The notes beneath the pieces were generated by a model. It was not told where the DNA came from. It saw only the letters and a list, made by a program, of their open reading frames with translations, and searched no databases. The position numbers were made by a program, and so were the translations under genes. From assembly GCA_002451555.1 (NCBI GenBank), contig DKCU01000047.1, forward strand, positions 1 to 35,188: a DNA stretch of 35,188 bases, in the 5' to 3' direction. This DNA comes from Candidatus Segatella albertsiae. Its GTDB lineage: Bacteria > Bacteroidota > Bacteroidia > Bacteroidales > Bacteroidaceae. Below are positions 1-7,453 of the stretch, one piece after another; position 1 is the stretch's first letter, and each line of letters begins with the position of its first letter.

Positions 1-64
1 CCCACGGACCTACTTAGAAAATAAAAACAAACTAAAAACAACATTTAAAACAATATATATAATA

Positions 65-874
65 ATGAGTAGCATATTGGATGGTCGTCCTGCCTTGAAG
101 AAGGAGGTCGATAAGATTGCAGAAGTGGCCGGTTATCTCTGGCAGAACGGTTGGGCTGAACGTAATGGTGGCAATATCACCGTCAACGTCACCGACTTGG
201 TGGATGATGAAATCAAGGCTTTGCCTGCTATCAGTGAGGTGAAGCAGATTGGTACAACCTTGCCAGCCTTGAAGGGTTGCTATTTCTTCTGCAAGGGTAC
301 TGGCAAGCGTATGCGTGACTTGGCTCGTTGGCCTATGGAGAATGGCTCCATCATCCGAATCTTGGACGATTGTGCCAGCTATGTCATCATTGCCGACAAT
401 CCTGTGATGCCTACCTCCGAGTTGCCTAGCCACTTGAGTGTTCACGCTCGTCTCATCGAGAAGGGTTCTAACTATAAGGCTACGGTTCATACTCATCCTA
501 TCGAGTTGATAGCCATGAGCCATAATCCTAAGTTCATGGGCAAGGATGTGCTCACCAATATCCTTTGGAGTATGATCCCTGAGACTAAGGCTTTCTGCCC
601 ACTGGGTTTGGGTATCGTACCTTATCAGTTGCCAGGTAGCTTGAAGCTTGCCGAGGAAACCTTGAAGGAGTTGGAGGATTATGACGTTGTGATGTGGGAG
701 AAGCATGGTGTCTTCGCCAAGGGATTGGACGTGATGGATGCCTTCGACCAGATCGACGTGCTCTCCAAGAGTGCTAAGATTTACATCGACTCCAAGTGCA
801 TGGGGTTCGAACCTGCCGGCATGAGCCAGGAGGAGATGGCAGAGATGACCAAGGCTTTCAATTTGCCTAGATAG
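65..874 (+). CDS. rhaD: Rhamnulose-1-phosphate aldolase
   Basis: A class II (zinc) aldolase of 269 residues, close to the size of E. coli RhaD. It splits L-rhamnulose 1-phosphate into dihydroxyacetone phosphate and L-lactaldehyde in the cytoplasm, the last committed step of rhamnose catabolism. The zinc ligands and catalytic glutamate of the family are all visible: Glu119 in PTSEL, His142 and His144 in VHTHP, and His214 in WEKHG. The Asn-Gly-Gly-Asn phosphate-binding segment is at residues 34-37. There is no signal peptide. The ATG at 65 follows an AT-rich leader without a Shine-Dalgarno sequence. It has no promoter of its own in the visible 64 bases and is followed by a strong terminator, so it is probably the last gene of an operon extending left. 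It would consume the rhamnose released by the pectin enzymes to the right. Confidence 0.95.
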   Translation: MSSILDGRPALKKEVDKIAEVAGYLWQNGWAERNGGNITVNVTDLVDDEIKALPAISEVKQIGTTLPALKGCYFFCKGTGKRMRDLARWPMENGSIIRILDDCASYVIIADNPVMPTSELPSHLSVHARLIEKGSNYKATVHTHPIELIAMSHNPKFMGKDVLTNILWSMIPETKAFCPLGLGIVPYQLPGSLKLAEETLKELEDYDVVMWEKHGVFAKGLDVMDAFDQIDVLSKSAKIYIDSKCMGFEPAGMSQEEMAEMTKAFNLPR

Positions 875-1031
875 TATTTGGGCTAGATGATGCTAGCTAG
901 AATATGATATGGGTTATTTCGATTTGGAATACTGATTCAAAATATAGAATATAGTAGATTTAAATATAGAAATAGAGTAGATTGATTTTTAGTGTGAATA
1001 AAAGTTAGAATTAGGTTTAAGAGTAAAGAAT

Positions 1032-1073
1032 AAGCCCCTGAACATTGAGAAATGCTCAGGGGCTTGCCTTTTT
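1032..1073 (+). terminator. Rho-independent terminator after rhaD
   Basis: A 10-bp stem (AAGCCCCTGA at 1032-1041 with TCAGGGGCTT at 1056-1065) continues past one A.C mismatch into a CATT/AATG inner stem with a GAGA loop. A T-run follows (1069-1073). It ends the rhaD transcript. Confidence 0.88.
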
Positions 1074-1086
1074 CTTGTTAAATATC

Positions 1087-1116
1087 TTGGTTTCTTAAAT
1101 ATTTGTCGTATCTTTG
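1087..1116 (+). promoter_or_regulatory. Bacteroidetes-type promoter of the first ATPase/nuclease gene
   Basis: A -7 element TATCTTTG lies at 1109-1116 and a -33 TTG at 1087-1089, separated by 19 bp. The ATG is 31 bases beyond the -7 box. The segment 1097-1116 is identical to sequences upstream of the other two ATPase/nuclease genes in the window. Confidence 0.75.
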
Positions 1117-1147
1117 CACTTAAAATAGAACATATAATCTAGAAGAT

Positions 1148-2902
1148 ATGGAGCAGAACGTAAAAGAATTGCCATACGGCGTGCAGGATTTCCTCACTAT
1201 TGTTGAGCAGAACATCTATTATGTCGATAAGACGATGTACATACCTGAGTTGGAGAAGGAGGCTCGTAACCTCTTCTTCATCCGCCCGCGCCGTTTCGGC
1301 AAGAGTGTATTTCTTGGTATGCTTCATGCCTATTATGACTGCCATACCAAGGATAAATTCCAAGAGTGGTTTGGTGACTTGTGGATAGGGAAGCGTCCTA
1401 CTGCCTTGCAAGGTAAATACCAGATATTGCATCTGGACTTTTCGCAGGTGGGCGGCGATATCGAACATTTGGAAGAAAACTTCAATGAATATTGTGGCGC
1501 CATGTTGGATGGCTATGTTGATATTTACAGAGATTCCTATAGTGAATATTTTGTCAAGAAGGTACATGAGACTCCGAAGGCTACATTAAAGCTGAACCTC
1601 ATCAACATTGAGGCGAAGAAATTGCGACTCAGACAATATCTCATCATCGACGAATATGACAACTTTACCAATACGGTACTCAACGAGAAAGGGGAGGATG
1701 TGTATTGGGCGATGACTCATGCAGAGGGCTTCTATCGTGACATCTTCAAAATGTTCAAGGGGAATTTCGAACGTATCTTTATCACGGGGGTAAGCCCTGT
1801 GACCCTCGATGACGTGACCAGTGGCTTTAATATAGGCTGGCATATATCCACGAAGGAACCTTTCAACCAGATGCTTGGCTTCTCTACGGAGGATGTATAT
1901 GATATGTTCAACTATTATAAGAAAAAGGGAGATGTACCTGCTGACAGAGATATAGATGCCATCGTGAATGAGATGAAGCCTTGGTATGACAACTATTGCT
2001 TCTCAGAAGATGCGTTGCGCACACAAAGCAGAGTGTTTAACTGCGATATGGTCATCTACTATCTACGCAATTATCTCAGACGAGGTGAGGGACCAAAAGA
2101 AATGATAGACCCGAACACCAAGACGGATTACAACAAGATGAAGAAACTCTTGCAGCTCGACAAGTTGGATGGCGACCGTAAGGGCGTAATACGCACCATT
2201 GCCGAGAAGGGAGAGATTGTGGCTTCGCTTTACGATACGTTCCCAGCGAATAAAATTACAGATCCTAGGGTATTTCCTAGCTTATTGTTTTATTATGGGA
2301 TGCTTACTATCAAGGATACCTTGGGCGCCATGTATGTTTTGGGAATTCCTAATAATAATGTTCGTAAGCAATATTATGGCTTTCTCTTGGAGGAATATGA
2401 GCCTCAAGTTCGTGCTAACCAGGATCATTTGGTAGCTCTTTTTACTTATATGGCGTTTGATGGTAAGTGGCGTGAAGCCTTACAATACATGGCAGATGCC
2501 TACGAGAAAGTATCTTCAGTACGTGATGGCATAGAGGCGGAGCGTAACCTGCAAGGGTTCTTCATGGCTTACCTCAACCTGAATGCCTATTACTATACTG
2601 CTCCAGAGCTAGAATTGAATCATGGTTATTGCGACTTCTTCCTCTTGCCCGATTTGACACATTACGCTACCAAACACAGCTATATTTTGGAGTTGAAACT
2701 TGTACCTAAGAGAGAAAAGGGGGAGTCCAAAGAAAAATATGAGGCTCGCATCAAAGAACAGTGGCAGCAAGCTGAGATTCAGATTGATGGGTATGCCAAG
2801 GCTCCAAGGGTGGAGGCTCTGCGCCAAGGTACTCAACTCCACAAGATTATCATGCAGTTTGATGGATATAAGCTGTTGAGAATGGAAGAAGTGCAAGGAT
2901 AA
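1148..2902 (+). CDS. AAA-ATPase-like protein with C-terminal PD-(D/E)XK nuclease domain (copy 1)
   Basis: A 584-residue cytoplasmic protein with the architecture of the AAA-ATPase_like (PF09820) plus PDDEXK_9/DUF1703 (PF08011) families, which are highly multiplied in Bacteroidetes and have no established function. A variant P-loop, RPRRFGKS, is at residues 46-53, and the Walker B-like IIDEYD is at 166-171, followed by the ITGVSP segment near 213. The nuclease-like core is near the C-terminus: Asp496 in YCDFF, then Glu515 and Lys517 in LELKL. The gene is monocistronic, with its own promoter, and ends at a convergent hairpin. It is nearly the same protein as the copy at 16436-18187, except for a very different block at residues 411-437. 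Mobile, selfish or defence roles are possible, but nothing in the sequence proves one. Confidence 0.88.
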   Translation: MEQNVKELPYGVQDFLTIVEQNIYYVDKTMYIPELEKEARNLFFIRPRRFGKSVFLGMLHAYYDCHTKDKFQEWFGDLWIGKRPTALQGKYQILHLDFSQVGGDIEHLEENFNEYCGAMLDGYVDIYRDSYSEYFVKKVHETPKATLKLNLINIEAKKLRLRQYLIIDEYDNFTNTVLNEKGEDVYWAMTHAEGFYRDIFKMFKGNFERIFITGVSPVTLDDVTSGFNIGWHISTKEPFNQMLGFSTEDVYDMFNYYKKKGDVPADRDIDAIVNEMKPWYDNYCFSEDALRTQSRVFNCDMVIYYLRNYLRRGEGPKEMIDPNTKTDYNKMKKLLQLDKLDGDRKGVIRTIAEKGEIVASLYDTFPANKITDPRVFPSLLFYYGMLTIKDTLGAMYVLGIPNNNVRKQYYGFLLEEYEPQVRANQDHLVALFTYMAFDGKWREALQYMADAYEKVSSVRDGIEAERNLQGFFMAYLNLNAYYYTAPELELNHGYCDFFLLPDLTHYATKHSYILELKLVPKREKGESKEKYEARIKEQWQQAEIQIDGYAKAPRVEALRQGTQLHKIIMQFDGYKLLRMEEVQG

Positions 2903-2940
2903 TTTCTTTCGGCTTAAATGTTAGGAAAGTTAGTCATTCA

Positions 2941-2975
2941 CAAGAACCATAGGGAATATTTTCCCAAGGTTCTTG
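2941..2975. terminator. Hairpin between convergent genes
   Basis: CAAGAACC (2941-2948) pairs with GGTTCTTG (2968-2975), with an inner GGGAA/TTCCC stem. It lies between the stop of the ATPase gene and the stop of the opposing AraC gene, so it probably serves both. T-runs are weak on both strands. Confidence 0.6.
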
Positions 2976-2997
2976 CAATGTCAAATAGAGGTCACTC

Positions 2998-3873
2998 TTA
3001 TCGTGTCATGTTTCTAAAGTCAGAAGGCTTCATGCCAGTTTGGCTCTTAAACTTGGAGGAGAAGTAGTCGGGTGACTCGAAGTTGAGGCGATAGGCGATT
3101 TCCTTGATACTTTCATCGGTGGTGGAGAGCAGTTCCTTGGCTCTTTGCAGTTTTAGGGTTTGCTGATAGAGGGCGGGGGCGAAGCCTGTATGTTCCTTGA
3201 ATAGCTTTCTGAAGGACGAATAGCTGATGCCCAATTCCTGCGCGATTTCCTGGATGGTGAGGTTTCCCTCCAAGGACTCTCTGATTTTGAGACGAGCCTT
3301 GTTGATGATATCGACATGCTTGGAATCTTTGTTCAGAATCATGTTGCGCTCCAGGGAGTACATCAGACCGATGAGGTGGTTGACGATGCCAGCCAACGTT
3401 TGCTGTGAGTATGCAGCCTCTTCCTGAGCGATGCGCATGGCCTCCTCGTACAGGGCGATGATTTCGTTGCTGAACCCGACATGGTAGATGGGCTTCTCGG
3501 GCGACAAGAATCCTGCGTTGACCCTGTCGTTGATGTTCTTTCCCTTGAATCCTATCCAGTAGCTCTTCCATCCTTTTTCCTGGATAGGGTGGTAAGTGTG
3601 CCATTCTCCCGGGAACAGCAGGAAGATGTCGCCTGGCTTGATGGGAGTCTCTTTGATGTGGTCTGACTGGAACACACCTTCGCCCTCTGGTTGGTAGAGC
3701 AACTGGTATTCATCGAGTGTTCTTCCTTTGTGAACATCGAAGTAATAACCATCCGCATGTCCTTTGGTAGGATAACTTTCCATAGGCTTGATGTCCTCGA
3801 TGCCTACTGTACTGATGGTGAGTCCCCATTGGGCGTCTCTATCTGTCGCTAATAGATATTTACTTGTTTGCAT
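2998..3873 (-). CDS. AraC-family transcriptional regulator
   Basis: 291 residues from the ATG at 3873. An upstream in-frame ATG at 3963 would add 30 hydrophobic, low-complexity residues and would lie beyond the -7 promoter box at 3900-3907, so the shorter start is preferred. Residues 15-110 resemble the cupin-type AraC ligand-binding domain (FPGEWHTYHP near 87-96). Residues 195-291 form the DNA-binding domain with two helix-turn-helix motifs, LTIQEIAQELGISYSSFRK (205-223) and SIKEIAYRLNFESPDYFSSKF (255-275), the second being the hallmark AraC signature. It is divergent from the first susC gene across a 365-bp intergenic region, which suggests that it controls this locus in response to a pectin-derived sugar. 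The ligand cannot be read from the sequence. Confidence 0.92.
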   Translation of the reverse strand: MQTSKYLLATDRDAQWGLTISTVGIEDIKPMESYPTKGHADGYYFDVHKGRTLDEYQLLYQPEGEGVFQSDHIKETPIKPGDIFLLFPGEWHTYHPIQEKGWKSYWIGFKGKNINDRVNAGFLSPEKPIYHVGFSNEIIALYEEAMRIAQEEAAYSQQTLAGIVNHLIGLMYSLERNMILNKDSKHVDIINKARLKIRESLEGNLTIQEIAQELGISYSSFRKLFKEHTGFAPALYQQTLKLQRAKELLSTTDESIKEIAYRLNFESPDYFSSKFKSQTGMKPSDFRNMTR

Positions 3874-3899
3874 AATGTAGTTGCTAGTTGATTTGTTTG

Positions 3900-3907
3900 C
3901 AAAATTA
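3900..3907 (-). promoter_or_regulatory. -7 element of the AraC regulator promoter
   Basis: CAAAATTA on the + strand reads TAATTTTG on the minus strand, about 27 bases upstream of the preferred start. No convincing -33 TTG was found at the usual distance. Confidence 0.55.
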
Positions 3908-3985
3908 ATAAAAAAAATAAAAATAGCCGCTTTATTTAAGTAAACAAGTACCATTTTTACCATTTTCTGTAGTTTATGTAACCAA

Positions 3986-4063
3986 TTTTAAGGGTATGTC
4001 CGACAATTTTTAGGTTTGTTATCAAAAAAGGTAGGTTAATAATCAAAAATTAGGGTGTTGTCC
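3986..4063 (+). promoter_or_regulatory. Candidate operator: two direct repeats TTA(A)GGGTnTnGTCC
   Basis: TTTTAAGGGTATGTCC (3986-4001) and AAAATTAGGGTGTTGTCC (4046-4063) share the core AGGGT-T-GTCC. Their centres are about 61 bp apart. The second copy overlaps the -33 element of the susC promoter, as expected for an AraC-type activator. The rest of the 3874-4238 interval is AT-rich and holds two promoters and the susC leader, but no ORF. Confidence 0.45.
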
Positions 4064-4084
4064 TAAGCGTAATCGCTACTTTTG
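4058..4084 (+). promoter_or_regulatory. Promoter of the susCD operon
   Basis: The -7 element TACTTTTG is at 4077-4084, with a -33-like TTG at 4058-4060 (16-bp gap, slightly short). Transcription would start near 4091, giving a leader of about 148 nt before the susC ATG. Confidence 0.6.
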
Positions 4085-4238
4085 CAGCAAAATTAATTGA
4101 ATAAACAAATAAACTTAAAGTGAACTTAAGATATAATTAAGATAAACCTATTCGTTACCTAAAGAAAAATAATCTTATATGATATTTCGCTTTTAGGGTC
4201 AATGATGTGTAGATAGAACATAAAACCTATTTTGAAAT

Positions 4239-7200
4239 ATGAGCAAACAAACAAAAATGATGAAAAAGTCTGTTTTGCCATTTGCATTAGTATGCTCGGC
4301 TTTGATGCTGAACCCTTACATGGGGGGGCAAGCTCGTGCGGAGGTGCAGAATGTACAGCAGACTAAGGCTGTCAAGGGTACGGTGGTCGATGAGACTGGC
4401 GAACCTGTGATTGGAGCTACCGTCTTGGTAGTGGGCGGCAGTTCTACGCAAGGTACAGTTACCGATATGGATGGTAACTTTAGTATCAACGTGAAGCCAG
4501 GAGCTAAGTTGAAGATAACCTACATAGGTTATGACGAGACTGTTACACCAGCCAAGGATGGCATGAAGGTGCAACTGAAGACTTCTGGAGCTGTGGCATT
4601 GAATACCGTCGAAGTTGTCGCTTATGGTGTGCAAAAGAAAGTGACGGTGACTGGTGCTTTGTCATCCATCAAGAATGAAGATTTGGTACGTACTCCAGTA
4701 TCTTCAGTCAATAATGTCTTGGCAGGTCAGCTTTCTGGTGTAACTACTGTGCAATTTTCTGGTGAGCCTGGTAGCGATGCAGCTTCTGTCTTTGTTCGTG
4801 GTAAGGGTACATGGGCAGATTCAAATCCAATTATTCAGGTGGATGGTGTCGATCGTGATATGTATGATATAGACCCTAATGAAATCGAAAGTATCACAGT
4901 CTTGAAAGATGCTTCTGCAACAGCAGTATTCGGTGTCCGCGGTGCTAATGGAGTTATTTTGATTACGACAAAACGTGGTCAAGAAGGAAAGGCGAAAATT
5001 AGTGCCTCGGCTTCGTTCTCTGCATTGACACCTACCAAAATGGTTGAGCAGACTTCTTCTTATGATTATGCCACATTCTATAACCAAATGCGTGCCAACG
5101 ACGGTATGGGACCACGTTTCTCGACTGCTGTTATGGAAAAGTTCAAGGATGGTTCTGATCCAATACGCTTTCCTAGTACTAAGTGGGCTGATTATATAAT
5201 GAAAGATGTTACTCTACAGACTCAGAGTAATGTCTCTATTTCTGGTGGTAATAAGACGGTGCGTTATTTCATTAGTGCAGGTATGTTTACCCAAGGCGGC
5301 TTGTTCAATCAGTTTGACCAAGATTATGTAAACGATTATCGTTATAAGCGATTCAATTATCGTTCTAACTTGGATATTGATTTGACTAAGACTACGACTT
5401 TGAGTGTTAATTTGGCAGGTATTATTGATGAAGCTAAGAAGCCTTATACAAATCAAGGCTCTTCTGGTATGATCAAGAATATCTACTATGCGACTCCATT
5501 CTCTAGTCCTGGTATTGTTAATGGACGTCTCATCGCTAATACAACAGATTCTTCTGATAACCTAGATGGTAATTCTCTTCCATTTGTAGGTGGTAATGGT
5601 ATGACTTATTATGGTTGTGGTTTTATGAATACCAACAACAATAAGTTGAGTATGGACTTGCAGTTGAAACAGAAGCTGGATTTCGTAACGAAGGGCTTGT
5701 CTTGGCATGTCAAGGGTTCTTATAATAGTTCCTTTGCTGTCTATAAAAGAGGTTCTGCAACGGTAGCTACCTATACTCCTGTATGGCAGAGTACAGATAA
5801 AGAAACAGGAGAGATAAGCTATCTTTATCGAAAGAATAATGATACTACGACCCCTTCTTATTCTGAAAGTCGTGGCAAGTCTAGAAACTGGTATTTTGAA
5901 ACGGGGTTCAATTACAATCGTAGCTTCGGATTGCACACCGTGAGTGGATTGGTACTTTACAACTCGCTTGTCAATTATTATCCTTCCACATATTCTGATG
6001 TCCGTTCTGCTGTGCTCGGTCTTGTGGGGCGTGCTACTTATGACTGGAACAACCGTTATATGGTGGAATTCAATATTGGTTATAATGGAACAGAAAACTT
6101 TGCTCCAGAAAAACGATATGGCGTGTTCCCTGCAGGTTCTGTGGGTTGGGTCGTTAGTGATGAACCATTCTTTAAGCCATTGAAGAGTGTAGTCTCATTT
6201 ATGAAACTTCGTGCTTCTGTAGGTATGGTTGGCAATTCCAATATTGGTGGTAGTCGATTCATGTATTTGCCTGATCCTTATTACGTAAATCAGAAAGCTC
6301 TGTATAATCGTAATGGCATGGATGCAGGTCCTTATGGCTATAATTTTGGAGTTGAAAATGGTACTACTAAATTTGGCGCAATAGAAGGTCAGAAGAACAA
6401 TGCCAATGTTACTTGGGAGAAGGCAACCAAGCAAGATTATGGTGTAGATATCAATTTCTTGAATGATCGTTTACGTGCGACTTTCGATTATTATTACGAA
6501 AAAAGAAAGGATGTGCTTCTTTACGACCAAACGGCACCTGGCATTCTTGGATTTACATTGCCTGCATCCAACTTAGGTAAGATGCATTCGTGGGGTTATG
6601 AGGTTAGCTTGAATTGGAACGACAAGATCGGTAAGAATTTCCGTTATTGGACCAAGTTTAACTTGTCTTATAACCAAAACGAAATATTGGAGCGCAAGGA
6701 AGTTCCGCAAGAAAATGATTACCAGTATCAGAAAGGTCATCGTATAGGTTCTCGTTCACAGTATAAATTCTGGAAGTTCTATTATAATGGTGCCGAAGCT
6801 GATTATGAGAAGCAGTTTGGAACTGCATTCCCTAAACAGTTGGTTGATAATCTTCAGGAAGGTGATGCTGTCTTTGTGGACTTGAATAAGGATGGAATCA
6901 TTGACGGTAATGATAAAAGCTACGACTATGGTCATACTGATGACCCTGAGTATATTGCAGGTTTGACTTTGGGCTTCCAATGGAAAGACTTGTCTTTTAA
7001 TGCTCAGTTGACAGGCTCTTGGAATGTAACACGTATGATTAGTGATGTGTTCCGTCAGCCTTTCTATAGTTCCAATTCAACCACTGAGGGTGGTTTGTTG
7101 CAATACCATGTAGATAATACTTGGTCTGCGGACAATCCTTCTCAGAGTGCAGAATATCCACGTGCGACATGGAAAAATGCTGCTCAAAACTATGCTGATT

Positions 7201-7439
7201 GTACATTGTATGAAAAGGATGCTAAATATTTGAGATTGAAGACAATTCAAATCTCTTATGATTTCCATTTCCCATTCATGAAAGTGATAGGCTTGAATCA
7301 GTTGCAGTTGTCTCTTAGCGGATATAACTTGTTGACGATGTCTCCATACAAGTGGGGCGATCCTGAGACTCGTGCATCCAATGCACCTTCTTATCCTCTG
7401 CAGAGGACATATACAGCTAGTATTAAGGTAGGATTCTAA
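4239..7439 (+). CDS. SusC/RagA-type TonB-dependent outer-membrane transporter (SusC1)
   Basis: 1066 residues. An N-terminal signal peptide (hydrophobic core about 11-27, cleavage near the QARA/EVQ region) is followed by a carboxypeptidase-regulatory-like domain (about 45-125; VKGTVVDETGEPVIGATV). Then come a TonB-box-like segment NTVEVVAYG (122-130), the plug domain (about 134-250, with the SusC signature IIQVDGVDRDMYDIDPNEIESI...LKDASATAVFGVRGANGVILITTKRG) and a beta-barrel ending in the aromatic ASIKVGF. It would import oligosaccharides through the outer membrane together with SusD1, which starts 14 bases downstream. First gene of the polysaccharide operon, with a long leader and its own promoter. 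The family is certain; the substrate, rhamnogalacturonan oligosaccharide, is inferred from neighbouring enzymes. Confidence 0.96.
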   Translation: MSKQTKMMKKSVLPFALVCSALMLNPYMGGQARAEVQNVQQTKAVKGTVVDETGEPVIGATVLVVGGSSTQGTVTDMDGNFSINVKPGAKLKITYIGYDETVTPAKDGMKVQLKTSGAVALNTVEVVAYGVQKKVTVTGALSSIKNEDLVRTPVSSVNNVLAGQLSGVTTVQFSGEPGSDAASVFVRGKGTWADSNPIIQVDGVDRDMYDIDPNEIESITVLKDASATAVFGVRGANGVILITTKRGQEGKAKISASASFSALTPTKMVEQTSSYDYATFYNQMRANDGMGPRFSTAVMEKFKDGSDPIRFPSTKWADYIMKDVTLQTQSNVSISGGNKTVRYFISAGMFTQGGLFNQFDQDYVNDYRYKRFNYRSNLDIDLTKTTTLSVNLAGIIDEAKKPYTNQGSSGMIKNIYYATPFSSPGIVNGRLIANTTDSSDNLDGNSLPFVGGNGMTYYGCGFMNTNNNKLSMDLQLKQKLDFVTKGLSWHVKGSYNSSFAVYKRGSATVATYTPVWQSTDKETGEISYLYRKNNDTTTPSYSESRGKSRNWYFETGFNYNRSFGLHTVSGLVLYNSLVNYYPSTYSDVRSAVLGLVGRATYDWNNRYMVEFNIGYNGTENFAPEKRYGVFPAGSVGWVVSDEPFFKPLKSVVSFMKLRASVGMVGNSNIGGSRFMYLPDPYYVNQKALYNRNGMDAGPYGYNFGVENGTTKFGAIEGQKNNANVTWEKATKQDYGVDINFLNDRLRATFDYYYEKRKDVLLYDQTAPGILGFTLPASNLGKMHSWGYEVSLNWNDKIGKNFRYWTKFNLSYNQNEILERKEVPQENDYQYQKGHRIGSRSQYKFWKFYYNGAEADYEKQFGTAFPKQLVDNLQEGDAVFVDLNKDGIIDGNDKSYDYGHTDDPEYIAGLTLGFQWKDLSFNAQLTGSWNVTRMISDVFRQPFYSSNSTTEGGLLQYHVDNTWSADNPSQSAEYPRATWKNAAQNYADCTLYEKDAKYLRLKTIQISYDFHFPFMKVIGLNQLQLSLSGYNLLTMSPYKWGDPETRASNAPSYPLQRTYTASIKVGF

Positions 7440-7453
7440 ATAGACAAATAAAA

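Larger units (their letters stand above)
1062..2902 (+). repeat. Long direct repeat, left copy (ATPase/nuclease gene with upstream region)
   Basis: This stretch is homologous to 16351-18187. Similarity covers the gene and at least 85 bp upstream, beginning at GCTTGC inside the 3' arm of the rhaD terminator. It ends at the stop codons, after which the sequences differ. No flanking target duplication was seen. Confidence 0.7.

Noticed and set aside
1..24. Tail of an upstream gene ending at a TAA at 22-24
   Set aside because: Eight codons are too few to assign a frame or product; plausible for a rhamnose operon gene but not supportable.
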